Source of the DNA: Candidatus Andeanibacterium colombiense | GTDB lineage: Bacteria; Pseudomonadota; Alphaproteobacteria; Sphingomonadales; Sphingomonadaceae | Assembly (NCBI GenBank): GCA_029202985.1 | Contig: CP119316.1 | Location: 806,001-870,000, forward strand | Direction: 5' to 3' | DNA: 64,000 nucleotides | The notes under the pieces: model-generated | Seen by the model: only the letters and a program-made list of their open reading frames with translations | Databases searched by the model: none | What the model was told of the DNA's origin: nothing | Translations under genes and position numbers: made by a program | In this document: piece by piece, positions 41,749 through 51,100 of the stretch | Layout of the letters: each line of letters opens with the position of its first letter | Numbering within the stretch: position 1 is the first letter of the stretch

Positions 41749-42495
41749 TCAGCGCAGTCCGCCGCTGGCCAGCAGCTTCTCGCCCGTCAGCCAGCGGGCA
41801 TCTTCCGAAGCCAGGAACACCGCGACGCCGGCTATGTCTTCGGGCTGGCCGCTGCGGCCAAGCGGTGTCTGGGCGACGATGTCCGCGAAAAAATCGGACC
41901 CGACGAAGCCGGCGGTGTGCGTGCCCTCGGTCTCGACGATCCCGGGACTGATCGCGTTGACCCGGATCTTGCGCGGGCCGAGCTCGTTGGCGAGCACCCC
42001 GGTGATCGCGTCAACCGCGCCCTTGGTGCCGGTATAGATGCTCGACGCCGCCGGAAACAGGCTGGTCGCGCCGGACGAGATGTTGATGATGCTGGCGCCT
42101 TCGCCGAGGTGCGGGACAGCCGCCTTGGTGACCAACAACAGGCCGAGCACATTGATGCCGAACATCCTGCGATACAGTTCCTCGGTCGTATCCTCGATCG
42201 CCGCGAACTCGTACACGCCCGAATTATTGACCAGCACGTCGAGCCGGCCGAACTGCTCGATCGCCGCTGCGACGATGCCGTCCGCCTGCTCCGCGCTGGA
42301 GACATCGCCCTGCACCGCGATCGCCGTGCCGCCGGCCGACCGGATCTCCGACACGACCGTATCGGCCCCGTCCTTGCTCGACGCGTAGTTCACCACGACT
42401 GACGCGCCTTCCGCCGCCAGTGCCTTGGCGATATGCGCGCCGATGCCCTTCGATGCGCCGGTGACGACCGCGACCTTGCCTGCGAGTCTGGACAT
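41749..42495 (-). CDS. Classical short-chain dehydrogenase/reductase (FabG-like)
   Basis: A 248-residue classical SDR: cofactor motif VVTGASKGIGAHIAKAL at 10-26, NNSG at about 90, active-site Ser in NISSGATS, the Tyr-Lys pair in YTGTKGAVDAITG near 153-165 and VNAISPGIVETEG. The Asn after the glycine motif (VVNYASSKDG) fits NADP(H). It is named 3-oxoacyl-ACP reductase-like by similarity only. It is divergent from an ArsR-type regulator that probably controls it. Confidence 0.9.
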   Translation of the reverse strand: MSRLAGKVAVVTGASKGIGAHIAKALAAEGASVVVNYASSKDGADTVVSEIRSAGGTAIAVQGDVSSAEQADGIVAAAIEQFGRLDVLVNNSGVYEFAAIEDTTEELYRRMFGINVLGLLLVTKAAVPHLGEGASIINISSGATSLFPAASSIYTGTKGAVDAITGVLANELGPRKIRVNAISPGIVETEGTHTAGFVGSDFFADIVAQTPLGRSGQPEDIAGVAVFLASEDARWLTGEKLLASGGLR

Positions 42496-42568
42496 TGGAA
42501 TTTCCCTTTCGATTACGGGCGGCCACCGAAGAGCGGTCTATCTCCCATAGTTCGGGAATATGGAACTG

Positions 42569-42584
42569 TTGAACAAAGGTTCAA
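42569..42584. promoter_or_regulatory. TTGAAC-AAAG-GTTCAA inverted repeat, likely ArsR-type operator
   Basis: Perfect 6-bp arms separated by four bases, in the 108-bp space between the divergent SDR and ArsR-type genes, 20 bases before the regulator's start. Its place and symmetry suit autoregulation and control of the SDR. Confidence 0.5.
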
Positions 42585-42603
42585 GTGCCCCTATCTCGAA
42601 AGA

Positions 42604-42936
42604 GTGAGACCGCTGCTTCACCCCTCGATCGAAGACGTCCAGCCGGAGGCGATCCTTCATGCTTTGTCGGACCCGGTTCGCGTCGCGATCTTTGCCGGCA
42701 TCACCCGGACGGCCTGCGGACAGACCTGTACGAGCTTCGCTTCGGTGGGCGACCGGGTGATCCCCAAGTCGTCGCTTTCCCATCATTTCAAGATCCTGCG
42801 CGAAGCGGGGCTGATCCGCTCCCAACGACAGGGTGTGGAAATGCGCAACACCGCGCGCTGCGATGAGGTGAACGGGCGCTTTCCGGGGCTGCTCCAGGCG
42901 ATCCTGGACGCGTATAAGACGGGCTCGGCCGGATAG
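42604..42936 (+). CDS. ArsR-type winged-helix regulator
   Basis: A 110-residue protein with the ArsR fold: ILHALSDPVRVAIFAGI near 17-33 and the recognition helix KSSLSHHFKILREAGLIRSQRQG near 57-79. The classic metal-binding ELCVCDL is replaced by CGQTCTSFASVGD, which has two Cys, so metal or redox sensing is possible but not shown. The start is GTG at 42604, and the beginning of the conserved domain is close to it. It is divergent from the SDR gene. Confidence 0.82.
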   Translation: MRPLLHPSIEDVQPEAILHALSDPVRVAIFAGITRTACGQTCTSFASVGDRVIPKSSLSHHFKILREAGLIRSQRQGVEMRNTARCDEVNGRFPGLLQAILDAYKTGSAG

Positions 42937-43014
42937 CAGTCGCGCGGCCGGACGCACGGCCCGAGATGCGGATTAGCCGGTTCCTTTAGAGGTGCGAGAT
43001 GCGCCCGCGCGGAC

Positions 43015-43362
43015 CTAATCCGCAGCGCGGGAACGGAGCGTCGTGATATAAACTCTCGTACCGGGCTTCGGCGGAAAGGTCCGCTGCCTGTTCCGTTGCA
43101 TGAACAAGGAGCAATCGATCCGCGCACTTAGCTTGTCGCGCCGCGTCACCCGAAAGCTGTCGGGGACCGCTTTCACTTCGACCACCTCGCATCGTCTGGG
43201 ATGGTTTTCCGCATCCAGAAGGAGTTTGATCGTGACCTCCTTCACCGGATAACGCACGGGGCCGCCGCGCTCGGCAGTCCCGGCAGAGATCGGGGCGGTC
43301 ATCGTCGCCGGGCAAGCCATGATTGCCAGCGTGAACAGGGTCCTGCGCAAAATTCGGTTCAT
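43015..43362 (-). CDS. Small exported protein of unknown function
   Basis: A 115-residue protein with a signal peptide (MNRILRRTLFTLAIMACPAT ... ISAG) and a mature domain of about 80 residues: RYPVKEVTIKLLLDAENHPRRCEVVEV, VPDSFRVTRRDKLSARIDC and PPKPGTRVYITTLRSR. Two mature cysteines could form a disulfide. The beta-rich pattern recalls TonB C-terminal domains only loosely. GGAG eight bases before the ATG at 43362 supports the start. It is divergent from the AEC transporter. I do not recognise the family. Confidence 0.65.
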   Translation of the reverse strand: MNRILRRTLFTLAIMACPATMTAPISAGTAERGGPVRYPVKEVTIKLLLDAENHPRRCEVVEVKAVPDSFRVTRRDKLSARIDCSLFMQRNRQRTFPPKPGTRVYITTLRSRAAD

Positions 43363-43511
43363 GATGCCCGCTCCACCGGAAACCTGCGGCAATCTATCAC
43401 GGCCGCGCCGCCAACGCCCTAAGGGATCGCCCTGCCGCCAGGTTTCCGCAGATAAGGGTGGACCTATCGATCCGCCGCTGTATCGGCGGCGCTTTCCTGC
43501 CGGAGTCCGCG

Positions 43512-44456
43512 GTGCTCGCCGTCCTATCCATCGTTCTGCCGATCTTCGCGCTGATCTTCGCCGGCTGGGGCGCGCGGCGGATCGGCGTGCTCGGCCCGCA
43601 TGCGACGAACGAGCTAAACCGCTTCGTGGTCTATCTCGCGCTGCCCGCGCTGCTGTTCGACATCGTCGCGAAGGCGCGGTGGAGCGATATCTGGCAGCCC
43701 GGCTTCATCGGCGCCTTCGGCCTCGGCGCAGCGTTGGTATTCGTCTTCACTGTCGCGATCCGGCTGCGCGCGCGGCTGCATCTCGCCGATGCGGCGATCG
43801 ACGGGCTGAACGCCGCCTATGCCAATACCGCCTTCATCGGCTTCCCGCTGACATTGGCGGTATTCGGGCCGGCGGCGCTTCCCCCCACGCTGATCGCGAC
43901 GATCGTCACTGTCTGCCTGCTGTTCGCCGCTGCGCTGGTGCTGATCGAGATCGGCCTGCAGACCGAGCGCCATCCCCGGCGGATGGCCGCCAAGGTCGCC
44001 GGCTCGCTCGCGCGCAACCCGCTGCTGGTGGCGCCGGCGCTGGGCGCGCTGTTCCTCGCCTTCGGCATTGGCGTGCCCGCGCCGCTGGATCGATTCCTGA
44101 CCCTGCTGGGCGGCGCCGCCTCGCCCTGCGCGCTGGTCGCGCTCGGCCTGTTCCTCGCGCGCGAACGACCCGCCGACGCCCGGCCCGCCCACGGGGCGAC
44201 CGCACTGCTGGTCGCGCTCAAGCTGGTCGCACAGCCGCTGGTCACCTGGCTGCTCGCGGCTTACGTGTTCCACCTGTCTCCGCAGCTGACCCACATCGCG
44301 GTGCTGATTGCCGCGCTGCCCAACGGCACCGGAGCCTTCATGCTCGCCGAATTCTACCGCCGCGAAGCCGGTGTCACCTCGCGCGCGCTGCTGGTTTCGA
44401 CCGTCCTGTCGCTGGCAACGATCACGCTCTACCTGAGCTTCGTCCACGCGGGCTAG
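43512..44456 (+). CDS. AEC family transporter (auxin efflux carrier type)
   Basis: A 314-residue membrane protein with ten predicted helices in two five-helix halves. Landmarks are VLPIFALIFAGWGARRIGVL near the N-terminus, ANTAFIGFPLTLAVFGPAAL near 105-124, LFLAFGIGVPAPLDRFLTLLGGAASPCALVALGLFL near 190-225 and ALPNGTGAFMLAEFY near 280-294. Bacterial AEC proteins move malate, malonate or similar anions; the substrate here is open. GTG at 43512 with GGAG upstream fits the conserved N-terminus; the longer frame upstream starts within unlike sequence. Confidence 0.88.
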   Translation: MLAVLSIVLPIFALIFAGWGARRIGVLGPHATNELNRFVVYLALPALLFDIVAKARWSDIWQPGFIGAFGLGAALVFVFTVAIRLRARLHLADAAIDGLNAAYANTAFIGFPLTLAVFGPAALPPTLIATIVTVCLLFAAALVLIEIGLQTERHPRRMAAKVAGSLARNPLLVAPALGALFLAFGIGVPAPLDRFLTLLGGAASPCALVALGLFLARERPADARPAHGATALLVALKLVAQPLVTWLLAAYVFHLSPQLTHIAVLIAALPNGTGAFMLAEFYRREAGVTSRALLVSTVLSLATITLYLSFVHAG

Positions 44457-44477
44457 CGCAGCAGGCGGGGCAGCCAA

Positions 44478-45026
44478 TCAGAACGAGACGATCGTGGTCC
44501 GCCCGTGGTCGGTCGCCTTGTCGTAGGCGACATCCTGCGCGGCGATCGCATTGGTCGCGCGCTGGGCGGCTCTGGCGGCGCCGGAGCAGCCCGCCGCGTT
44601 GATCGCCGCGGCGACGTCGCCGCGGTGGTCCCACGCGTTGCGGACGTGGCCGTCCTCATGCGCGAGCAGCGAGGCGAGGAAGCGGTCGAAGCGCGCGCGC
44701 ACTTCGGGCGGAATGTTAGCGCCAACCAGCCGGGGCACGTGGACCGTGGCGCTGAAGTGCAGGTCTTCCAGGCTCGCGACGCACGTGCCGCGCTCGTCGG
44801 TCTGCCAGCTGACCTTGAATTCCCAGCTGGTCAGCCCGTCGACCGCGCTGCCGTCGTTCGGATCGCGCGGGCGGGCCGCGTCCATCGAGGTGCGAATCTC
44901 GGCGGAAGTGGCGCCGGTGACGTCGTACCAGGCGACCGAGGCGCTGGGGATGTCGGCGAAGGGAAGCGGCACCTCGGCGTGGGCGGCGGTGGCGGAAAGG
45001 AGAACCGCGATCGCTAACATTCGCAT
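44478..45026 (-). CDS. DUF922 exported zinc metalloprotease-like protein
   Basis: A 182-residue protein with a short signal peptide (MRMLAIAVLLSATAAHA) and a DUF922 domain. The opening VAWYDVTGATSAEIRTSMDA and WEFKVSWQTD ... CVASLEDLHFSATVHVPRL are typical, and LLAHEDGHVRNAWDH contains HExxH near 127-131, a gluzincin-like zinc site. It is thus a predicted periplasmic peptidase with unknown substrate. It starts four bases after the mutY stop, in the same direction, so probably the same transcript. Confidence 0.85.
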   Translation of the reverse strand: MRMLAIAVLLSATAAHAEVPLPFADIPSASVAWYDVTGATSAEIRTSMDAARPRDPNDGSAVDGLTSWEFKVSWQTDERGTCVASLEDLHFSATVHVPRLVGANIPPEVRARFDRFLASLLAHEDGHVRNAWDHRGDVAAAINAAGCSGAARAAQRATNAIAAQDVAYDKATDHGRTTIVSF

Positions 45027-45030
45027 TGGG

Positions 45031-46056
45031 TCATGCCTTTCCGAGCCGCGCTGCTTTGAGGAAGACTGTCGGCAGGCCCGCCTGTTCCAGCCGCTCGACC
45101 GGCCACCACTCCCCCGGCCCCTCCGGCTCACCCTCCGCATCGAGTACCCAAAGCCGCAATGTCAGGTGAAAATGCGTGAACGTATGCTTCACCGCTCCCG
45201 CCTCGCGCCACCCTCCCGTCACCGGGGGCTTGCCCGAACCGTCCTGCCGGGCGATCCAGCCATCGTCGGGCAGCGCCCGCATGCCGCCGAGCATCCCGCT
45301 GGGCGGGCGCGTGACCAGCCAGACTTTCCCGTCGCGCTCGATCCAGAACGCGGTGCCGACCCGCTCGGGCTTGGGCTTCTTCGCCGCCTTGACCGGGAAA
45401 CGCGCCGGATCGCCGCCCGCCCTGCCCGCGCATTCGGCCGAGAGCGGGCACAGCAGGCACTTCGGATCGCGCGGGGTGCAGATCGCGGTGCCGAGGTCCA
45501 TCAGCGCCTGTGCGAAATCGCCCGCGCCCTGTTCCGGCGTGATGCTGTCGGTCGCCGCGCGGATCGCGGCCCTGCCGCCGGGCAGCGGGTCGGAAATCGC
45601 GAACAGCCGGGCGACCACCCGTTCGACATTCGCATCGACCACCACCGCGCGCTTGCCGAACGCGATCGCCGCGACCGCCGCGGCGGTATAGGCGCCGAGC
45701 CCGGGCAGCGCGCGCAGCCCCTCCTCGGTCTCGGGAAACGCGCCCAGTTGCGCCACCGCCCGCGCACAGGCGACGAGATTGCGCGCGCGAGAATAGTAAC
45801 CGAGCCCGGCCCAGGCGGCCATCACGTCGGCCTCAGGCGCGGCGGCGAGTGCCTCGACGCTCGGCCACAGGGCGAGGAACTTCGCGAAATAGGGGATCAC
45901 CGCCCCCACCGTGGTTTGCTGCAGCATCACTTCGCTCAGCCACACGCGATACGGATCCGGCGCCCGGGAGCCCGGCGGCGCGCGCCACGGCAGACTGCGC
46001 GCATGGCTGCGATACCAGCCGAGGAGATGCTCCGAGATCGTCCGGCTGGCGTCCAT
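45031..46056 (-). CDS. mutY: A/G-specific adenine DNA glycosylase
   Basis: MutY removes adenine mispaired with 8-oxoguanine. The 341-residue protein has the endonuclease III core with VMLQQTTVGAVIPYF (DNA minor-groove contact) near 38-52, the helix-hairpin-helix LPGLGAYTAAAVAAIAFG with catalytic Asp in VVVDANVERVVAR, and the 4Fe-4S ligands C-x6-C-x2-C-x5-C in CTPRDPKCLLCPLSAEC. A C-terminal Nudix-like domain recognises 8-oxoG. ATG at 46056 (MDASRTISEHL). It is divergent from dciA. Confidence 0.95.
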   Translation of the reverse strand: MDASRTISEHLLGWYRSHARSLPWRAPPGSRAPDPYRVWLSEVMLQQTTVGAVIPYFAKFLALWPSVEALAAAPEADVMAAWAGLGYYSRARNLVACARAVAQLGAFPETEEGLRALPGLGAYTAAAVAAIAFGKRAVVVDANVERVVARLFAISDPLPGGRAAIRAATDSITPEQGAGDFAQALMDLGTAICTPRDPKCLLCPLSAECAGRAGGDPARFPVKAAKKPKPERVGTAFWIERDGKVWLVTRPPSGMLGGMRALPDDGWIARQDGSGKPPVTGGWREAGAVKHTFTHFHLTLRLWVLDAEGEPEGPGEWWPVERLEQAGLPTVFLKAARLGKA

Positions 46057-46070
46057 CGGGCCGCTATGGC

Positions 46071-46631
46071 ATGGCCCGTCACACGATGGAACGGGATCGA
46101 GAAAAGCCGGCCAAAAAGCCCGCTGCCAGGCGCTACGAGCGCCCGCGCGGCGGCCAGGCGCGCGCGATCGCCGATCTGATGCCCGATATCGGGCGCAGCG
46201 CATTCCGCCGCTTCGGCTTCATCCAGTCCTCGGTCGTGACCCGCTGGCCCGAGATCGTGGGCCCGCGCCATGCGCGGAATTGCGCGCCCGAATCGATCCG
46301 CTTCCCCCCCGGCGAGAAGAGCGGCGGGATCTTGCAGCTGGTGGTAACACCCGCGCATGCGCCGTTGATCCAGCACGTTATTCCCGAGATTATCGAGCGG
46401 GTGAACCGCTTCTTCGGCTATAATGCGGTCGCCCGGGTGAAATTGCGGCAAGGCGAGGTTAAGGCACCCGCTGGCAAGCCGCCGGCCGGCGGTTCCGCCG
46501 CCGCGCCGGTGCTCAAGCCGATCCCGATGGAACTGGGCGACAGCCTGCGCGATATCGGCGATCCGGAACTGCGCACGGTGCTGGAATCGCTCGCCCGCAG
46601 TCTGGGCAGGAAACAGGAAGGGGACGCATGA
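46071..46631 (+). CDS. dciA: DciA/DUF721 family protein (predicted helicase loader)
   Basis: A 186-residue protein with the DUF721 core: AIADLMPDIGRSAFRRFGFIQSSVVTRWPEIVGPRHARN at about 28-65 and GILQLVVTPAHAPLIQHVIPEIIERVNRFFGY at about 83-115, followed by a low-complexity linker and a short acidic C-terminus. DciA is the ancestral loader of the DnaB helicase in bacteria lacking DnaC. ATGs at 46071 and 46086 are possible. Its TGA overlaps the ATG of the following DsbA-like gene. The mutY-dciA-dsbA-smc order is conserved in alphaproteobacteria. Confidence 0.85.
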   Translation: MARHTMERDREKPAKKPAARRYERPRGGQARAIADLMPDIGRSAFRRFGFIQSSVVTRWPEIVGPRHARNCAPESIRFPPGEKSGGILQLVVTPAHAPLIQHVIPEIIERVNRFFGYNAVARVKLRQGEVKAPAGKPPAGGSAAAPVLKPIPMELGDSLRDIGDPELRTVLESLARSLGRKQEGDA

Positions 46632-47317
46632 AGGGCGTGTTTCGTATCGCGGCGGCCATCGCCGCCATCTGGGTTTCGCTCGGCGCCATGCCAGCATCGG
46701 CCGCGCCGGCCTGGCTGGCGACCGTCACCGCGACGCCCGAGGGCCACCGGCTCGGCAACCCCGACGCCAAGGTCAAGCTGATCGCCTATGAGAGCTATAC
46801 CTGCCCGCATTGCGCCAATTTCGAGAAGGAAGCGGCCGCGGCGATGCGGCTCGGCTATATCCAGCCGGGCAAGATGAGCCTCGAAGTGCGGCACTACCCG
46901 CGCGATCCGGTCGATCTGACCGCCGCGGTGCTGACCGAATGCGTACCACCGAACCGCTTTTTCGACGCCCACCGCGCATTCTATGTCAATTACGACAAGT
47001 GGATCCCGCTGCTGAGCAAGGCGACCGCTGCGCAGCGCGCGCGCTGGTCCGTGGCCGACCGTGCCGCCGCGCGCCGCAGTATCGCCAACGATTTCGGCTT
47101 CTACGATCTGATGGCCAGCGTCGGGCTCAGCCGCGTGCAGGCGGACAAATGCCTGAACAACGCGGCCCTGGCCGACAAGATCGCGAACCTGCGCAAGGAT
47201 ACGGATACGAAATATCCTGACTTCGCCGGCACCCCCACCTTCGTCCTGAACGGGCTTATGCTGTCATGGACCGCATCGTGGGACGCGCTGCGCCCGCAGA
47301 TCGAGGCGCGCCTTTAA
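46628..47317 (+). CDS. Periplasmic DsbA-like thiol:disulfide interchange protein
   Basis: A 229-residue secreted thioredoxin-fold protein: signal peptide MKGVFRIAAAIAAIWVSLGA with cleavage after ASA, redox motif YTCPHCANF (Cys59, Cys62), a helical insertion and the cis-Pro FAGTPTFVLNG. CPHC is the oxidising DsbA type. The start overlaps the dciA stop by four bases. It is followed by a paralogous DsbA-like lipoprotein. Confidence 0.9.
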   Translation: MKGVFRIAAAIAAIWVSLGAMPASAAPAWLATVTATPEGHRLGNPDAKVKLIAYESYTCPHCANFEKEAAAAMRLGYIQPGKMSLEVRHYPRDPVDLTAAVLTECVPPNRFFDAHRAFYVNYDKWIPLLSKATAAQRARWSVADRAAARRSIANDFGFYDLMASVGLSRVQADKCLNNAALADKIANLRKDTDTKYPDFAGTPTFVLNGLMLSWTASWDALRPQIEARL

Positions 47318-47409
47318 GGCTTTTGCCGGGGGCAAGCCTGTGCAAAACGCGCCCCTTGGGCGACCATCCGCTTCATAAGGCACCCCGCATGGGTTAGCCA
47401 CTCGAGGAT

Positions 47410-48189
47410 ATGACGATGCCGAAAGACACCTTGATCGCGCTGCGCCGCCTGTTTGCGCTCGCATTGGCCCTGCCCTTCGCGCTGGCGCTCGCGTCCTGCG
47501 GCGGCGACAAGGCCGCCGACGAGAGCACCGATTTGCCCAAGGGCGAACCGATCGCGGCGATCGCGCCGCCCGCTGGCCAGCAGTGGGGCGATATCGCTTC
47601 CGAAACGCCCGACGGCGGCTTTGTGATCGGCAACCCGAACGCGCCGCTCAAGCTGGTCGAATATGCGTCGCACACCTGTTCGCACTGCGCCGAATTCTCG
47701 GTCAAGGGCAGCGGCGCGCTGCGCGACAAATACGTCGCCTCGGGTGTGGTCAGCTACGAGATCCGCAACCTCATCCGCGATCCGATCGACCTGACCATCG
47801 CGACCCTCGCCCGCTGCAACGGCCCGGCCGCGTTCCACCCGCTGGCCGACCAGGCGTGGGCCAACCTCGCGGCCTTGTTCGACACGGTGAACAAGAACAC
47901 GGCCGAATATAAGGCGGCAATGGACAAGACTGGCGCCGCGCGCTTCCAGGGGCTTGCCCAGGCGGCCGGCCTGTTCGATTTCTTCGCCGCGCGCGGGCTC
48001 AGCAAGGATCAGGCGATGACCTGCCTCGCCGATACCAAGAAGATCACCGCGATCGTCGAGAAGTCCGACAAGGATTCGAACGACAAGCAACTGACCGGCA
48101 CCCCGACGTTCTTCCTCAACGGGAAGCGCTTCGAAGGGACGACCTGGGAAGTGGTCGAGCCGATCCTGCAGAACGCCGGCGCGCGCTAA
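47410..48189 (+). CDS. DsbA-like lipoprotein with CSHC motif
   Basis: A 259-residue protein; the N-terminal lipoprotein signal ends in LALASC (Cys30), so it is tethered to the membrane by lipid, followed by a flexible segment to about residue 55. The thioredoxin fold has VEYASHTCSHCAEF (Cys90, Cys93) and the cis-Pro block TGTPTFFLNGKRFEG. It is a clear paralogue of the upstream gene but has CSHC in place of CPHC, which should change its redox potential. ATG at 47410 or 47416. It ends seven bases before smc. Confidence 0.88.
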   Translation: MTMPKDTLIALRRLFALALALPFALALASCGGDKAADESTDLPKGEPIAAIAPPAGQQWGDIASETPDGGFVIGNPNAPLKLVEYASHTCSHCAEFSVKGSGALRDKYVASGVVSYEIRNLIRDPIDLTIATLARCNGPAAFHPLADQAWANLAALFDTVNKNTAEYKAAMDKTGAARFQGLAQAAGLFDFFAARGLSKDQAMTCLADTKKITAIVEKSDKDSNDKQLTGTPTFFLNGKRFEGTTWEVVEPILQNAGAR

Positions 48190-48196
48190 TCGCCCG

Positions 48197-51100
48197 ATGC
48201 GGATTCGGAAGCTCAAACTCAGCGGTTTCAAGAGCTTCGTCGAACCCGCCGAACTGCGCATCGAAGAGGGGCTGACCGGCGTCGTCGGCCCCAACGGCTG
48301 CGGCAAGTCGAACCTGCTCGAAGCGATCCGCTGGGTGATGGGCGAGAATTCGCCCAAATCCATGCGCTCGGGCGGGATGGAGGACGTGATCTTCGCCGGC
48401 ACCGCGCAGCGCCCGCCGCGCAGCTTCGCCGAAGTCGTGCTCCATGCGGAGGACGACCAGCAGGAAGACCTCGAGGTCGTCCGCCGGATCGAGCGCGGCG
48501 CCGGCAGCGCCTACCGCGTCAACGGCAAGGACGTGCGCGCGAAGGACGTGTCGCTGGTATTCGCCGACGCGGCGACCGGCGCGCACAGCCCTGCCCTCGT
48601 CAGCCAGGGCAAGATCGCCGCCGTGATCGCGGCCAAGCCGGCCGAACGCCGCGCGATGCTGGAAGAAGCCGCGGGCATCTCCGGCCTCCATGTCCGCCGC
48701 CGCGACGCCGAAGGCAAGCTCCGCCAGACCGAAGCCAACCTCGCCCGGCTTGAGGACATCATGGCCGGGCTCGACACGCAGATGGCCTCGCTCCGGCGCC
48801 AGGCGAAGCAGGCCGAGCGCTACAAGCTGCTCTCGGGCAAGATCCAGCTGGCCGAGGCGCGGGTGCTGTTCGCCCGCTGGCGCGACGCGGCCGCCGCGGC
48901 CGACGAAGCGCGCAAGGCAGCGCAGCGCGCCGACGCGCTGGTGGCCGAGGCGCAGGCGCAGACCAAGGAGGCGCAGACCGCGCAGGCCGAGTTCGCGTCC
49001 AGATTGGCCGAGGCCCGCGACGAACTTGCCGACCGGCGCGACGATGCGCAGGCGCATGGTCACCGCATGGCCGCGCTGACCAGCCAGCTCGAGGCGGCGG
49101 AGCAGCGCCTCGCCGATCTTGACCGCCAGAAGGCCCGGCTGGAGCAGGACCGCGGCGATGCCGACCGGTTGACGAAGGATGCCGCCGACGCGCTCCAGCG
49201 GCTCGAAAGCGAATTGCAGACGGCCGAACAGGCGCTCGCCGCCGACGAGGCGCGGCGCCCGTCGATCGCATTGGCGGTGGAGCGCAACGAAAGCGCCAGC
49301 CGCACCGCCGAACTCGAGCTTGCCCGGGCGACCGCCGACCATGCCGGGGTCGAGGCCGAATGGCGCGTCGCCGAGGCCGAAGTTTCGCAGGCGCAGGCGC
49401 GGCTTGCCCGGCTCGACAGCGAGGCCCGGCGGCAGGACGAAGCCCGCGTGGCCGTGAATGCGGCGGGCGATCCGGCAGCGGCGGTTGCCGGCGCGAAGGC
49501 CGCCGCCGAAGCTGCCGGTGCGACGCTCGCCAAGCTGCGCGAAGCCCTCGCCGGCCAGCAGGCGAAGAAAGACGCGCTCTCCGCCGCGCGCGACGAGGCC
49601 GCCAGCCTGTTCGCCGGAGCGAAGGCCGAACTCGCCGGGATCGAGCGTGAATTCAATGCGTTGCAGCGCGATCGTGAAGCGCGGGCGAAACAGGCCGCGA
49701 ACAAGCACGGCCTCCCCGCCGCGCTCGACCGGGTGCGTGCGGCGCCGGGCTATGAGCGCGCGCTGGCGGCGGTCCTCGGCCGCGATGCCAAATCGCCTCT
49801 GGGCAAGCCCGAAGGCGATACCGAGGGCCGCTTCTGGGTCGGCAGCCCCGCCCCCGCCCCGGTCGCCGACAGTCTCGCCGCGCATGTTCCCGGCTGCCCG
49901 CCCGAACTCGCTGCCCGCCTCGCGCTGGTCCATGTGGCTGATGCCGACGATGGCCGCTTGCTCAAGCCCGGCGAATGGCTGGTCACCAAAGCGGGCGCGC
50001 TGCGCCGCTGGGACGGCTTCGTCGCGCGCGGCGAAGGCGCCTCCGAAGCGGCGCGGCTCGAAGCCGAGAACCGCTTCGGCGAACTCGAGGCCGAACTGCC
50101 CGGCCGCCGCGCCGCCGCCGAGGAAGGCGAGCGCCGGCAGGCCGCCGCGCAATCCGAACTGGCCGCGCTGCAGCAGGCGCTGATCGCCGCGGAACGCGAA
50201 ATCGCGCAGGCCTCCGAAACCGAACGCGCGGCGTTACGTGCGCTCGACCAGGCGGAAGCCGCGCGCGAACGCCATGCGGCGCGCCTCGCCGAACTCGAAG
50301 CGAGCAAGACCGACCTGGCCGAACAGCGCGCCGCCGCCGAGGCCGAGCTCAAGGCCGCGCAGGACCGGCGCCTCGCGCTGCCCGATCCCGAAAGCGGGCG
50401 CGCCGGCCTCGCCGCAGCGCAGGCAAAGCACGAGGCTTCGCGTTCGGCCTTGCAGGCGGCGATGGCCGAACTGGCCGCGCACGACCAGGCGCTTGCCGTC
50501 GGGCGCGAACGGCGTTCGGCCCGCGCCGCCGACATCAGGGGCTGGGAAGCCCGCGCCGGCGACGCCAGCCGCCGCCTCGCCGACATGGCCGCGCGGTTCG
50601 AGGAAATCGACGAGGAACGCGCGGTGATCGCGGCCAAGCCCGCCTCGCTGGTAGCCGAAATCGAGCGCGGCGACGAAGTCCGCGCGCGGCTCGGCGCCGA
50701 ACTCGCCGCCGCCGAGGCCGCGGTCAGCGAAGTCGCCGGCGATGCGCAGGCAGCCGACAAGCGCCTCGCCGATCTCACCGAAGCGCTCTCGACCGCGCGC
50801 GAGGCCCGCGCCGGGGCCGGCGCGCGGGCCGAGAACGAGGAACAGCGCCGCGAGGACATGGCACGCCAGTCGGGCGAACGCTTCCAGTGCCCGCCCCCGC
50901 TGCTGGCCGCGCGGTTCGAATTCGATGCCGAGCAGGTCGCCGGCTCGGCCGAGGAAGGCGCCGAGATGGACCGCCTCGGCGCCGAGCGCGAACGCATCGG
51001 CCCGGTCAATCTCGTCGCGGCCGAGGAACTCGCGAAGATCGAGGAAGAGCACGGCACCAACGCCGCCGAGCAGGGCGAGTTGGCCGAAGCGGTCAATCGC

